Assembly (NCBI GenBank): GCA_023375785.1
Contig: SZWC01006945.1
Coordinates: 68,003 to 132,002, forward strand
Origin: Penium margaritaceum
Lineage: Eukaryota; Streptophyta; Zygnematophyceae; Desmidiales; Peniaceae
Direction of reading: 5' to 3'
DNA length: 64,000 nt
This document shows positions 31,498 through 42,868 of this stretch, one piece after another. The notes beneath the pieces were generated by a model that worked only from the letters and a program-made list of their open reading frames with translations, was not told where the DNA came from and made no database searches. The number at the start of each line of letters is the position of its first letter. Position 1 is the stretch's first letter. Made by a program: the position numbers and the translations under genes.

Positions 31498-32175
31498 CAC
31501 TCGACAAGTACAAGGCGCGCCTCACGGCCAAGGGGTTTTCTCAGGTCCGAGGTGTCAACTTTGACAAGACGTTTGCACCACTTGGGTGATACACCACAGC
31601 TAGAGCACTGTTGAGTCTTGTGGCCCACCACGACTGGGAGGTGGAGGAGATGGATTTGAACAATGTGTTCCTCCACGGACAGTTGGATGAGGAGATTTAC
31701 ATTGTCCAGCCACTTGGCTTCTCCGATGGCACTGACCAAGTCTGGCTTCTGCAGAAGGCTCTCTATGGTTGGAAGCAGTCGCCTCGGTGCTGGAACCAAG
31801 AAGTTACCTCCACTCTTGAGAAGGGAGGCTACCAACGTAGTGCGGTGGATCCTTCTCCCTTTGTCACTCCATCCTATATCCCCTTCGTGGTCATTCTCGT
31901 CTACGTGGACAATCTATTGATAACGTCGCCTAGCCAAGCTGTTGTCCAGTCTGTAAAGGCGCTTTTGCACTCAACGGTCAAGATGAAAGACTTAGGGCCA
32001 GCCCGCGTCTTCTTGGGCATGGAGCTTGAACGCGATCGTTCTCGTCGCACGCTTCATGTCCACCAGGCTGCATACGTTCGTAGCCTGAGGGAGCGTTTCG
32101 CCTCCCTGCTTGAATCCACTCCCACAGCGTCGACACCCATGACCCCAACTGGGCAAAGGGTGTTCAAGACATAGG
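31498..32175 (+). pseudogene. Copia D reverse transcriptase, continued after copia A
   Basis: Resumes the RT cut at 22,605: LDKYKARLTAKGFSQVRGVNF, HHDWEVEEMDLNNVFLHGQL, KALYGWKQSPRCWN, then the catalytic box VYVDNLL (tac gtg gac aat, 31,902-31,913) with Asn for the second Asp, MKDLGPARVFLGMELERDR and LHVHQAAYV. Stops at about 31,588 (tga) and 32,173 (tag) break the frame. Without the insertion the RT would be near full length. Confidence 0.92.
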
Positions 32176-32885
32176 ATGTGTCTAAGCTGGGGGAGGCAGT
32201 CAACGTGACAGATTACCTTTGCGTCATTGGGTCAGTGATGTATCTGGCTATGACCACCAGGGCAAACGTCACCTTCTCCGTGAACTTTCTTGCTCAGTTC
32301 TCAGACTCCTTGAGCACATCACATGGAGGCTACTCTGCGCATTGTCTGGTATGCTCTTTCCACCACTCGCACCGGCCTGTGCTATCGAGCACAGCCATCA
32401 GTTGTCGTGCATGGATACATAGACAACGACTGGGCACATGACATCGACGCTCATAGCCGTACAGGCTACATCTTCCTCGTTGGAGGGACCGGCGTATCAT
32501 GGAAGAGTGGTAAGCAGGGTTGCGTGGCACGCAGCTCAAGTGAGGCTGAGTATGTTACACTGAATGCAGCACCTGTAAAAGCGTGTGGCTATGTCGTTTG
32601 CTTCAGCAGCTTCGTGTCCCCATCCGTTGTATCAAGTTGTCCTCTGATAACCAGAGCACTAAGGCCATTGCCGAACACGATGGCATGCATCATACACGCA
32701 CGAAACACATCAATGTTGAGCATCATTTTGTGCGTGAGCGCAGTGCTGCAGGTGATGTCCAGATTGTCTGGGTCGACACAAGACAGCAGAGAGCTGGCTT
32801 CCTCACGAAGTCATTCAGCAGCAATGCTTTCAAGGCAGCTGTGCACGCTGTTGGGTTGTTGTATCCACGTGGTGATCCCGGGTGA
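32176..32885 (+). pseudogene. Copia D RNase H and end of polyprotein
   Basis: TDYLCVIGSVMYLAMTTRANVTFSVNFLAQFS is the RT-RNase H junction. VVVHGYIDNDWAHDIDAHSRTGYIF gives the first catalytic Asp region, CVARSSSEAEYVTL the Glu, and after a frameshift near 32,580 LSSDNQSTKAIAEHDGMHHTRTKHINVEHHFVRE and GFLTKSFSSNAF end the protein at 32,883-32,885 (tga). Confidence 0.9.
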
Positions 32886-32973
32886 ATGGTTGTCCCCTGT
32901 GTGTGTACAGTCGTATGTCACGCCTTGTGACGCTCGTGTTTGGCTGTCAGTTTGTGTTGTGTGTGTCGGCTAT

Positions 32974-32987
32974 GGGTCATGGGGGAG
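32974..32987 (+). other. Copia D polypurine tract
   Basis: GGGTCATGGGGGAG directly precedes TGCTGG, the start of the D-type 3' LTR. Confidence 0.8.
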
Positions 32988-33236
32988 TGCTGGTTTGTTT
33001 TCCACAGACACGTTGGGACCTCTGCCCTCGCTGCACACTCACCGCACTGACACAGGTGACTGATGCTGGAGGGACATCGGCACTGACGCCGTAGCTCAAG
33101 TGGTGGTGACTCATGGACGTGCAGAGAAGACGATCCAAAGCCACTCAAAGTATTGGGGGTTCCCCCTACCAAAGGATCTCACAGCATTAATTCTTGGTGA
33201 CACTAGGATTCCTAGTGTTACTTGTTTGGGAGGGGG
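32988..33236 (+). repeat. Copia D 3' LTR, left part, cut by element E1
   Basis: Starts TGCTGGTTTG after the polypurine tract. The segment GTAGCTCAAGTGGTGGTGACTC through TTGTTTGGGAGGGGG recurs at 62,402-62,572, and part of it at 48,378-48,473. At 33,237 it is interrupted by the LTR of E1. Confidence 0.85.
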
Positions 33237-33874
33237 TGAGAAAATACGTGGATGCTTCCTAGCAACAAAGCCGCTGACTAGGCGTCAGTGCCTGGTGAGA
33301 TAGTGACGACAGTCACAGGTCGTGCACACAACGGCAATGGTTTGGCTAGGAGACACAAGGCAAAGTGTCAAAATGCTTCAATAGCATATGCAGAGAGAGA
33401 TAGCAAACGACAGGTCCAAGGCATAAATCGCTACCACGGCGCACGGCGGGTGTCGCACGCGGCAGTCCAAGAGTTGTCCTAAAACCGGCCCAAAACCACT
33501 GTTTTGGCCGTATCTGTCTGCGCACACATGTCAGAATGCTACGTCGTATGAACCTAGACGTGCAAGATCAAAAGACGGACACTACAACTGGTCACATGCA
33601 TGCATCCATCATCAGACGGTGGACATACAATGCAAAAACATGCAAGTAGGGCTCATGGCCAGCCCGCCGAAAGACGCCTGCAAGCTGTAGAAAGGACAAC
33701 AGAGAGTCTCAGCAGCATCTGGGGCTATGGAACAGTAGTCGGCCAGCTCCAAGCCGGTAGTCCGCCGCCAGTCGTTGCACCAGTGTCACCAGGGCCCGCC
33801 TCAGGGATCTGCACGAGTATGGACACGGCCGAGTGGTCACAGTAAACTGTACAAGAACATCCCAAATCACAACA
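33237..33874 (-). repeat. E-family LTR 1 (3' LTR of E1)
   Basis: Minus strand TGTTGTGATTTGGGATG...TTTCTCA; plus strand TGAGAAAATACG to CACAACA. Followed to the right by the polypurine word CTCCCCCATGAC and the end of the E1 RNase H. Confidence 0.93.
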
Positions 33875-33974
33875 CTCCCCCATGACCCGATGGTACGCAT
33901 GTCCATACACGTGCAGCACTGGTACAAACACAATAGTGAGTGACACAAACATATGAGGCTCAGACGGACATCCC

Positions 33975-34461
33975 ACACTCAACCACCCTCAGACATGGGG
34001 CGAAGCCCAACAGAACAAATGGCCACCAGGAACTTTCCGCGAGGTAGTGCCTTCGTCAAGAAATGAGCACGCTGCATGTCAGTGCCAACCCACATGACGG
34101 AGATCACGCGTCGCTCCACCAGGTCACGAACAGAGTGATGCTCAACCGCAATGTGCTTTGTGCGAGCATGAAAGACACCGGATTTCTCCGCACAAGCGAG
34201 AGCACTCTGGATGTTGTAATGTAGCACAATGGCGAGTACTGACTACCCAAGCTCAAGAAACAAGTGTTGAAGCCTTACTGCCTCACCAGCCCCTGCGCCC
34301 AAAGCAACGTACTCTGCCTCCAACGAACTACGTGCAATGCAGCCCTGCTTCCTGCTTCGCCAAGAGAGAGCAGCACCACCGAGCAGAAACACGTAGCCAG
34401 TACGGCTGCGCCCATCTGGGCTCCAAGCCCAGTCACTGTCGGTGTAGCCGTCAAGGACCAC
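33975..34461 (-). pseudogene. E1 RNase H
   Basis: Minus strand: VLDGYTDSDWAWSPDGRSRTGYVFLLGG, KQGCIARSSLEAEYVALGAG, then after a stop IQSALACAEKSGVFHARTKHIAVEHH and WVGTDMQRAHFLTKALPRGKF, ending SVGLRPMSEGG-stop. The position of the third catalytic Asp reads HYNIQSAL where F has RCDNQSTL, so that Asp is lost. Confidence 0.9.
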
Positions 34462-34464
34462 CGA

Positions 34465-35290
34465 TCACTGCCGACGAAAACAGAGTCTGAGGTATGGCAT
34501 GGAGACCACGTACCGCACCACTCGCACAGCCGCATGGAAGGCTCTCGCACGTGGAGCCTGTGAGAACTGAGCGAGGAGGTTGACGGCAAACACGATGTCA
34601 GGATGCGTGGTAATGGCCAGGTACATCAGAGATCTGATGAGACGGAGGTACAAGGTCACGTCCACTGTCTTCCACAGCTGTGTAAGGTCATCCACCTTCA
34701 GGGCATCCTGCCCATCGGGTGTAAGAGGTGTGGAAGTGGAGGGCACTGAACCAAGGAGATCGCTGAAGTGCTCCCCCACGACTTGTGCGTATCGGGCCTA
34801 ATGCAACAAAAGTGTCCGATGTCTGCGATATCGCACGATCTCCATACCGAGAAACACCGATGCAGGACCGAGGTCCTTCATCCTGTAGGCAGTCTGCAAG
34901 ACAGCCTTGGCCTCCTTCACGGCCTCCAGGGACGGAGATGCGATAAGAAGGTCATCGACATAGACCAGGACGGCAGTGAACCGCTCAGGTGTCGGTATGA
35001 TGAAAAGAGAGGGGTTTGCCTCACTCTGTATGCATCTTGCACGAGTCAAAGTGCCGGTGATCTCCCGGTTCCAACACCACGGAGGCCGTACAAGGACTTG
35101 CGCAAGCACCAGACCTTGTCACCGTCCTCAAAGACCGGTGACTGAGCCACGGAAATCTCCTCATCCAGAGAGCCATGGAGGAACGAATTGTTCACATCCA
35201 TCTGGTGCAGTTCCCAGTCATGGTGAGCCACTACACCGAACAGAGCTCGAGCTGAGGTCATGCGGCCGACAGGGGAAAAAGTGTAAGTGA
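34465..35290 (-). pseudogene. E1 reverse transcriptase with N-terminal deletion
   Basis: Minus strand: MTSARALFGVVAHHDWELHQMDVNNSFLHGSLDEEI, a frameshift, CWNREITGTLTRARCIQSEANPSLF, VLVYVDDLLIAS (catalytic box intact), MKDLGPASVFLGMEIVRYRRHRTLLLH, DIVFAVNLLAQFSQAPRARAFH. Compared with E2 and F, about 240 bp coding for VYELVDLPPGRKAI..KWVF..KARLVVKG are missing at about 35,290: the linker (APNLGTLREA) runs straight into the PVGRMTS region. Confidence 0.9.
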
Positions 35291-36240
35291 GCCTCCCTCA
35301 ATGTGCCTAGGTTGGGCGCCGTAGAGGGAGAACTCTGTGTGGCAAGTGCACACGCCTTAGTGCCGGGCCTCATGACCACGAGATCAGCTGCTGCGCCACA
35401 GGCGATATGGAACTCGCGAGTGACGAGGTGGTGCCCTACGGTGCACGCTTGATGTACCTTTGTGAGCTCAGTGCGGACACTCAGGCCTAGAGCCTTTGTA
35501 CCGGGGTCACCACTCGCGATGCTGCGAGAGGAGCGCCTGGGTCCGGGGCCCGACGCTTGCTGAGCTCCGGAATCCAGTGGTCGAAGACGGCCACCGGGCT
35601 CACGGGAGTAACCTGAGGTTGAGGGACGCACCTCAGGCTCAGGGACGGGTGCTACCACAGCTGGTGAGGGTTGAGACAAGGCAGCCGAATATGCCGTGCG
35701 AGGAGATGCGTGTGTGGGGGACACGGGGCTGGGTGTGACAGCAGGAGCAAGAAAGACTGGACCTGACAATGAGGCAGGAGTACCAGCCGATGTAGGAACG
35801 GGAGTGGGCGAGGCAGGATCAGATATAGAAGTAGAAGTGCCAGCAGACGGAGGTGCTGGTGGAGAAGGAGGTGTGGGAACAGATGTACCAATGAGGTGTG
35901 AAACATGCTGTACAGGCGAGATCTCTGGACCGACGGCAATGATTGCCGGATCATCAAGGGCCGGAGACCGAGAGGGGGCTCGAGCAGATACATCAGCATG
36001 ATGAGAGGTGCTCACTAATGTAGAAGTCTCCCCCATCTGCCGAGAACCCTCACAGGAAGGAACATGGGTGGCGGAGAGTGCTGTGATTGAAGTCAGGTCA
36101 CGGTAGGTGAGAGACTCGAAAAACAGCGCATTGCGAGACTCAATGACGCGACGACGAATAGGGTCCCAGAAGCGCCAGTCCTTCGACCGTGGGGAAATGC
36201 CTATGAAGGCACACAAGCGGCCCCAAGGTGAGACCTTGGA
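35291..36240 (-). pseudogene. E1 integrase tail and Pro/Ser linker
   Basis: Minus strand from 36,216: CAFIGISPRSKDWRFWDPIRRRVIESRNALFFESLTYRDL is the conserved integrase tail, followed by a Pro/Ser/Ala-rich linker (about 36,060-35,650) and CRPSTSGYSREPGGRLRPLD-type residues leading to RT. The 332-codon frame is open, longer than most others here. Confidence 0.85.
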
Positions 36241-37077
36241 TCCTTGCTAGTCCTCGGTGTACCACACGGAAGCCAGGGAGCCCCAGACAAGAGCGAGACA
36301 AAGGTTAGCACGGTGGTTAAACCAGAGCTCGTACGGTGCAATATGGTCCGGAAGCGGACCGTGCGGGAGGCGGTTCCAGACCCAAGTCATGTAGGCAAAG
36401 CCCTCAAAGACAAAAGACTCCAGGAGACCGTACTCAAACCGCATGGCGCGAACCGCATCCTCCATGGTGTGGTTCCAGTGCTCACATACAGCGTTATGCT
36501 GGGGGGTAGCAAGAGCGGAGACCTGGTGAGAAATCCCGTGCTCAGCAAAGAAGGTGTCCATCTTGCCAAGGAACTTGCCGCCGCGATCCGAGCGGAAGGT
36601 ATGTAGCGTGTGGCGGGACTGACGCCCAGCCATCACTACCCAGAGTCGAACCGCAAGGGCGGCGTCGCTCTTCTGACGCAGGCTATAGACCCATCGCATC
36701 CGGGTAAAGTCATCAGTCAGAGTCAGAACAAACCGGCCCCTCTTGGAAAGAGACTCAATCGGGAGAGGACCGAGAAGGTCTAAGTGAACGAACTCGAGAG
36801 GCCGATGCGCTCGGTAACGAGAGTTAGGCTAGGTGCACCGGTACATCTTCCCCTGAGCGCAAAAAAGACAGTCAGTCTTAGGTGGCTTCTCGAAAGAAGC
36901 CACGTCAAGACCGAGAGCGGGCTGTGTCCGAATGAGCTTTGACACAATGTCGGAGCCCACGTTACACAGACGGCGATGAAGCAACCGCTGGTGTTCCGCG
37001 GATACAACACCAGTGACAAAGACACGACCGGAGGAGGAGTAAGAGCAAGGGAAGGAGGGCCGAGCGATACATATCAT
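36241..37077 (-). pseudogene. E1 integrase core
   Basis: Minus strand: HQRLLHRRLCNVGSDIVSKLIR..CLFCAQGKMYRCT (HHCC region, 36,990-36,830), a stop, LVHLDLLGPLP-type residues and MRWVYSLRQKSDAA (36,699), FRSDRGGKFLGKMDTFFAEHG (second catalytic Asp), ATPQHNAVCEHWNHTMEDAV, WNRLPHGPLPDHIAPYELWF. PQHNAV replaces PQQNGV. Stops at 37,076 and 36,247. Confidence 0.88.
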
Positions 37078-37440
37078 CTATGACTGAAGCATGTAGGACG
37101 ACACTGCGGGTGTCGTAGCAGCCACAGTCGCTGAGTCAATGGTATGCTCCACAGAGAGACCCATCAAGGTGCAGGCACGCAAAGAAAGCAAGCTAAGCTC
37201 TAGATCAGGCACAAACAACAGGTTGGAAAGGTAAAAGGGGCCAGACGGACCATCGAAGCATACAACCCCAACACCATGGACTGGCAAGGACTGACCAGAG
37301 CCTGTACGAACGGAAAGGATAGACGTGACAGGGCCGAGAACAACAAAGTCACTACGACGGCACGTCATGTGATGGGTAGCACCAGAATCGATGATCCAAC
37401 TGCCACGGCAGTCACAACTGGAGGACGTCACGGGCACGCT
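37078..37440 (-). pseudogene. E1 protease
   Basis: Minus strand: GSWIIDSGATHHMTCRRSDF, with the active-site DSG intact, VRTGSGQSLPVHGVGVVCFDGPSG, LLFVPDLELSLLSLRACTLMG. Stops at 37,078-37,080. The frame is open over the whole domain. Confidence 0.9.
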
Positions 37441-39545
37441 GAGCTGTCAGTGGGGAGGAACGTTCAATGGAACACTCGGCATCAGAGAGACGCTGAGCTG
37501 TCAGTGGAGAGGAACGACGCACAACACAAAGATGAGACTCATGAATCCATTGGGAGCAGTCAGGCCCATCATCATCACATGCTAACTGTGCTCCCCCACA
37601 CGCATCGTCACGAGCCACAGGAACAGACAAACAAATAGTTTGTGAACCACCCGAAGATGACAACACACTCGTACCTCCCTGAAAGTGGAGCGCCAGAAGG
37701 TGGCGTAGCTTGGCGATGGTGTGGTCGCGCGGGTCCGGATCGCTGCTGCTTGCCAGGGAGAAGGCAAGAACAACTACAGTCATGGCCGCCGCGCGTTCGG
37801 AGGAGGATGCTGGTGACGTGCCAGACGTGGAACGGAGAGCATGAGCAGCCTGGAGCCCACGAGTGATCCGTGCGTAGTCGAGCGGTTGCTGGCACTCGGT
37901 GTAGCGATGGGCGCCTCCACAATTGTAGTAGTGCACAAAATGGCCACTGCAACCACTGGATGATGACTGCTGCTGACCTGATCCACGATTCCTATTCTTC
38001 TTCTTCCCCTGGGCAGCTGTCGCAATGCCCTGTGTCTGCATGGGTGTCGACGGGGTCGAAGAGGAATGGGAAGATAAGGAAGTGATGGAGGAGGAAGAGG
38101 GAGACTGCAGGAGGGAAGATGGTGGTGATGCGATGGCTGCTGCAGCGAGAGAAGTCTCTTGATAGGCTACGGCTGCCTCGCGGGCTGAAGTCACCTGAAG
38201 GAAGAGCTGATGTGCCCAAGGAAGCAGCTGCAGAGTGGCTGAGAAGGGCTTGAAGACAGCGTCGCTGTACCGTGTGAAGATGTCTGTGTACTTGAGGCGA
38301 ACTCCGAGCATAATCGTACAAAGCGCACACAGCTGTGTGCCTCCTGAGGTCCCCAAGCGCGTGTAGATGCGCATGGCGCGTCGCCAGTAATCCGCTGCAG
38401 GCTCCGCAGGCCCCTGACGGAGCGAATGGAAAGCACGAATGTGTGATGCACGAGTGGCGTGCGTCTCTGCTGCCAGCAGGGATAAGGCCAGATCCCAACC
38501 TCCATGGGATCGGCGCCGGTGCCTGTGCCAGCCTTGCCAAGGAAGGGGCGGAAGTCGACGACGGTCTCGCGTGGCATGGCGTAGAGGAGTCCNCACAGCT
38601 GTGTGCCTCCTGAGGTCCCCAAGCGCGTGTAGATGCGCATGGCGCGTCGCCAGTAATCCGCTGCAGGCTCCGCAGGCCCCTGACGGAGCGAATGGAAAGC
38701 ACGAATGTGTGATGCACGAGTGGCGTGCGTCTCTGCTGCCAGCAGGGATAAGGCCAGATCCCAACCTCCATGGGATCGGCGCCGGTGCCTGTGCCAGCCT
38801 TGCCAAGGAAGGGGCGGAAGTCGACGACAGTCTTGCGTGGCATGGCGTAGAGGAGTCCGCGCATGGCACAGGCTGCTGTCAGTACCTGTGCTGGGACTAT
38901 AGGCTGGTACGGGCTCTAGTAGTAAGGCCACACTCCCTCAGAAGTAGCCCGCACCTGAAACAGGATCTCCCAGCAGTCGAAGCCATCCTCACTGCTGTAC
39001 CGTGGAGGTGGTGCCTCAAAATCCTTGGGCTGCCGCTTCGTGGGGAGAGCAACCACAGGCTGAGAAGAACAAGAGATGGGAAAGGCTCCTGGAAGAGGAT
39101 GGTCACCGGGGTAGTCAGGTGACGATCGCATCGGGGAAAACGGAGGAGATCGGGTGTCCGTCTGCAGCTGACGGAGGCGCTCCTGAAGAACTCAAATCTC
39201 CTGAGCCGGGGAATCATCCGTAATGCCTGGCATGAGTGGCTCATCATCCAGGAGGTCAGCAGGTGGTGGGATAGGTCGAGCGCCTGTCACTGGTGCCTGA
39301 GCCCACTCCTGGGTAGAGACTGCGATGCCGGCAGCTCCCTCAGAAACCCGCTGAGGAGCCGTGGACTGAGCACGCAGAAGCCCAATCAGCGTTCAAATAG
39401 CGTCAGTCTATTCTGTTTAGAGGTGACGCATCTCATCCTGCTGGCTTTGTAGGTCCTCAATGGCCTGCGAGCGTGGACTCAGTACACCAGACGAGGAGGA
39501 GGAGGGGTCACCTGGTCCCTTCTCCTTGTTGTCGGGCAGGCTCAT
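37441..39545 (-). pseudogene. E1 gag
   Basis: Start codon at 39,545 (minus), MSLPDNKEKGPGDPSSSSSG. A coiled region with stops, LLDDEPLMPGITDDSPAQEI, then capsid: DFEAPPPRYSSEDGFDCWEILFQV, MRGLLYAMP, DFRPFLGKAGTGTG, RITGDAPCAS. A Ser/Gln-rich basic part (GKKKNRNRGSGQQQ) leads to the knuckle YYNCGGAHRYTEC, whose first Cys is Tyr. A ~57 bp tandem duplication (SSPLTAQR...ECSIER twice) lies at 37,440-37,530. The region contains an assembly-type duplication around the n at 38,593. Confidence 0.85.
38328..38858. other. Assembly join: 265 bp repeated either side of 'n' at 38,593
   Basis: 38,328-38,592 and 38,594-38,858 are near-identical and of equal length, starting CACAGCTGTGTGCCTCC and ending GTAGAGGAGTCC. 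E2 and F have this gag segment once. Most likely an unmerged overlap between contigs. Confidence 0.9.
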
Positions 39546-40280
39546 GTCGCCGCTTAGTATGGGGCGACAGGTCATGTGTGTCGGATTTCAAAACCGTCAG
39601 AGTTTATCGAGGAGTTAAGATGCTGGCAACTTTTGACTGTCCGGCCAAAAATTTGGCTAAGTATGTTGCTGGCGTCAGCAGGTGGTTGCTGACGTCAGCA
39701 CGGCCCGATGATGTCAGCAAGAAAAATTGCTGACGTCAGCTCGTCTCCCTTTTATATGTTTTTCTCACTGCTCTGCGTGAGCGTGCAGCCGCTACGCGCC
39801 GGCTGCACGTAAGCTGCGCAGCAGCTTCAGCTCAGCTACTGCTGCAGCTACGCTATCAGCTGCATCAACATTTGTGAAACTGCATATGCAGCGGTGGGAG
39901 CATCGGCTATGCTGCTACTGCTGCTGCTGCTGCACGCTGCGGCTGCTGCTTGCTGCCGCCGCCGCGCGCTGCTGCTGCTGCCACTGCTATGATGCTGCTG
40001 CTGCTGCTGTTGCTGCCGCTCCTGCCCTGCTGTTGCCGCCGCGGCTGCCGCTACTACTACTGCGCTGCTATTGCCGCCGCTGCTGCTGTGCTGCTGCTCC
40101 CGCCGCTGCTTCTGCGCTGTTGCTGCCGCTGTTGCTGCTGCTGCCACTGCGGCTGTGGATAACGGATGCGCTCACTACAGCCACCACGCACCGCTGTAGC
40201 TGCTGCTACGCTGCTGTTGCTGCCTCTGCTGCTGCTGCTGGCATGGTGGCAACAGCGCTGCTGCGATCTCACGTGGTGGG
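39546..40280 (-). other. E1 5' leader (CAG-rich), primer site lost
   Basis: Sense strand is minus, so plus-strand CTG triplets (39,900-40,260) read as CAG. Four TGACGTCA-type palindromes lie at 39,667-39,741, nearer gag. In E2 about 145 bp including the primer site follow CACATGGTGGG; in E1 that block is absent and GGTGGG runs directly into the LTR at 40,281. E1 therefore could not prime reverse transcription. Confidence 0.85.
39667..39741 (-). promoter_or_regulatory. Four TGACGTCA-type palindromes in E1 leader
   Basis: TGCTGGCGTCAGCA (39,667), TGCTGACGTCAGCA (39,687), TGATGATGTCAGCA-like (39,706) and TGCTGACGTCAGCT (39,728). Start spacing is 20, 19 and 22 bp. TGACGTCA is the binding core of bZIP factors; whether it acts as DNA or as RNA here is unknown. 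Confidence 0.75.
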
Positions 40281-40918
40281 TGAGAGAAAGTATGTAGAAG
40301 CTTCCTAGCAACACAGCCACTGACTAGGCGTCACTGCCTGATCAGACGATGACGACAGTCACAGGTCGTGCACAAAACGGCAAGGGTTTGGCTAGGAGAC
40401 ACAAGGCAAAGTGTCAGAATGCTTCAAAGTAGCACATGCAGAGAGAAATAACAACTGACAGGTCCAAGGCATAAATACCTGCCGCGGCGCACGGCGGGTG
40501 ACGCACGCGGCAGTCCAAGAGCTGTCCTAAAATCGGCCCAAAACCACTGTTTTGGCCGTAACTCTGCGCACACATGTTAGAATGCTATGCCGTCTGAACC
40601 TAGATGTGCAAAGTCAAAAGATGGACACTACGACTGGTCACATGGATGCATCCATGGACAGACAGTGAACATACAATGCAAAACATGCAAATAGGCCGCA
40701 TGGCCAGTTCGCCAAAAGACGCCCGCAAGATGTAGAAGGCACAGCAGAAAGTCCTGGTGGCAAGTAGGGCTCCGGTACAGTGGTCGGCCAGCTCCAAGCT
40801 GGTAGTCCGCCGCTGTCGTCGCACTGGTGTCATCAGGGCCCGCCTCAGGGATCTACACGAGTATGGACACGGCCGAGTGGTCACAGTAAATTGTAGAGGA
40901 ACATCACAAAGCACAACA
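40281..40918 (-). repeat. E-family LTR 2, shared by E1 (5') and E2 (3')
   Basis: Full-length copy of the 638 bp LTR. To its left is the truncated E1 leader; to its right are the polypurine word and RNase H of E2. Confidence 0.93.
40471..40477 (-). promoter_or_regulatory. Putative TATA box of E-family LTR
   Basis: Minus strand GGTATTTATGCC, about 440 bp from the LTR 5' end. The same word is present in the LTR at 47,742-48,377. Confidence 0.55.
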
Positions 40919-40930
40919 CTCCCCCATGAC
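40919..40930 (-). other. E2 polypurine tract
   Basis: Minus strand GGTCATGGGGGAG directly before the LTR TGTTGTGC. Confidence 0.8.
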
Positions 40931-41030
40931 CCCATGGAACGCTTTTCCATATGCATGCAGCACTGGTACAAACACAATGGTGAGTGACACAAACAAATGA
41001 GACACAGACGCACATCCCACACTCAACCAC

Positions 41031-41740
41031 TCTCACGCACAGGGCAAAGCCTATCAGAACGAATGGCCACCAGAAGCTTTCCCGGAGCTTGTACTTTCGT
41101 CAAGAAATCATCACGCTACATGTCAGTGCCAACCCACATGATGGAGATCACGCGTTGCTCCACCAGATCATGAACGAAGTGATGCTCAACCGTAATGTGC
41201 TTTGTGCGAGCATGAAAGACACCGGAGTGCTCTGCAATGGCGAGAGCACTCTGGTTGTCGCAACGTAGCAAAATGGCGGGTACTGACTGCCCAAGCTCAA
41301 GAAACAAATGCTACAGCCACACTGCCCCTACGCCCAAAGGAACATACTCTGCCTCCAATGAGCTACGTGCGATGTAGCCCTGCTTCCCGCTGCACCAAGG
41401 CAGAGAGGTACCACCGAGCAGAAACACGTAGCTAGCACGGCTGCGCCCATCAGGGCTCCAAGCCCGGTCACTGTCAGTGTAGCCGTCAAGGACCACCAAA
41501 CACTGCCGACAAAAGCAGAGTCCGAGGTACAGCGTGAAGACCACGTACCGCACCACTCGCACAGCCGCGTGAAGGGCTCTCGCACGTGGAGCCTGTGAGA
41601 ACTGAACGAGGAGGTTGACGGCGAACGCGATGTCAGGACGTGTTGTGGTGGCCAGGTACATCAGAGATCCGATGAGACAGAGGTACAAGGTCACGTCCAC
41701 TGTCTCCCCCAGCTGTGTAGGGTCATCCACCTTCAGGTCA
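41031..41740 (-). pseudogene. E2 RNase H
   Basis: Minus strand: TLYLCLIGSLMYLATTTRPDIAFAVNLLVQFSQ (41,690-41,590), VLDGYTDSDRAWSPDGRSRASY (Trp of SDWA lost), GKQGYIARSSLEAEYVPLG (Glu present), then SVPAILLRCDNQSALAIAEHSGVFHARTKHI (catalytic Asp present) and WVGTDM with a stop (41,116-41,118). Frames shift near 41,310. Confidence 0.9.
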
Positions 41741-41742
41741 TC

Positions 41743-42593
41743 CTACCCATCAGGTGTAAGAGGTGTGGAAGCGGATGGCAGTGCACCAAGGAGATCGTTG
41801 AAGTGCTCCCCCACGACTCGTGTGTATCGGGCCTGATGCAGCAAGAGTGTCCGATGTCTGCGATCTCGCACGATCTCCATACCAGGAAACACCGATGCAT
41901 GACCTAGGTCCTTCATCCTGAAGGCAGTTTGCAGGATAGCCTTGGTCTCCTTCACGGCCTCTAGGGACGGAGACGCAATCAAAAGGTCATCAACATAGAC
42001 CAGGATGGCGGTGAACCGCTCGGGTGTCGGTAGGATGAAGAGTGAGGGGTCTGCCTCGCTCTGTACGTATCCTACACGAGTCAAAGTGCCAGTGATCTCT
42101 CGGTTCCAACACTGCGAAGACTGCTTGAGGCCGTACAAGGACTTGCGTAAGTGCCAGACCTTGTCACCGTCCTCAGAACCTGGTGGCTGAGCCACGTAGA
42201 TCTCCTCATCCAGAGAGCCATGGAGGAACGCATTGTTCACATCCATTTGGTGCAGTTCCCAGTCATGCTGAACCACTACATCGAGCAGAGCTCGAACTGA
42301 GGTCATGCGGCCGACAGGGGCAAAGGTGTTAGTGTAATTGATTCCCTCAATCTGAGAGTACCCCTTGACGACCAAGCGGGCCTTGTAGCGTTCCAGTGAG
42401 CCATCCGGCTTCACCTTCTTGCGAAAGACCCACTTGACCTGAATAGCCTTCCTCCCAGGAGGAAGGTCAACAAGCTCGTAGACTCTGTGCTCTCGGATAG
42501 CGCAAAGCTCATCCTCGCAGGCAGCTCGCCATGCATCAGAATCCCGCGATGAGAGAGCCTCCATCTGTATGCCCGGGTCAGGTGCCAAAGAGG
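41743..42593 (-). pseudogene. E2 reverse transcriptase, nearly complete open frame
   Basis: About 281 codons uninterrupted on the minus strand: VYELVDLPPGRKAIQVKWVF, RYKARLVVKGYSQIEG, QHDWELHQMDVNNAFLHGSLDEEI, KSLYGLKQSSQCWN, LVYVDDLLIAS (intact YVDD), MKDLGHASVFPGMEIVRD. The best preserved RT in the window. It runs at its N-terminus into the duplicated segment around the n at 42,594; a stop (42,743 region of the other frame) is not present there. It ends TPLTPDG-stop. Confidence 0.9.
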
Positions 42594-42868
42594 NGCAAAA
42601 GTGTCGGTGTAATCGACTCCCTCAATCTGAGAGTACCCCTTGACGACCAAGCGGGCCTTGTAGCGTTCCAGTGAGCCATCCGGCTTCACCTTCTTGCGAA
42701 AGACCCACTTGACCTGAATAGCCTTCCTCCCAGGAGGAAGGTCAACAAGCTCGTAGACTCTGTGCTCTCGGATAGCGCAAAGCTCATCCTCGCAGGCAGC
42801 TCGCCATGCATCAGAATCCCGCGATGAGAGAGCCTCCATCTGTATGCCCGGGTCAGGTGCCAAAGAGG
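42320..42868. other. Assembly join: 274 bp repeated either side of 'n' at 42,594
   Basis: 42,320-42,593 and 42,595-42,868 match in length and sequence, with about six differences clustered at the left end (GGTGTTAGTGTAATTGATT against AGTGTCGGTGTAATCGACT). F has this RT segment once. Differences suggest two haplotypes or two near-identical copies joined. Confidence 0.88.
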
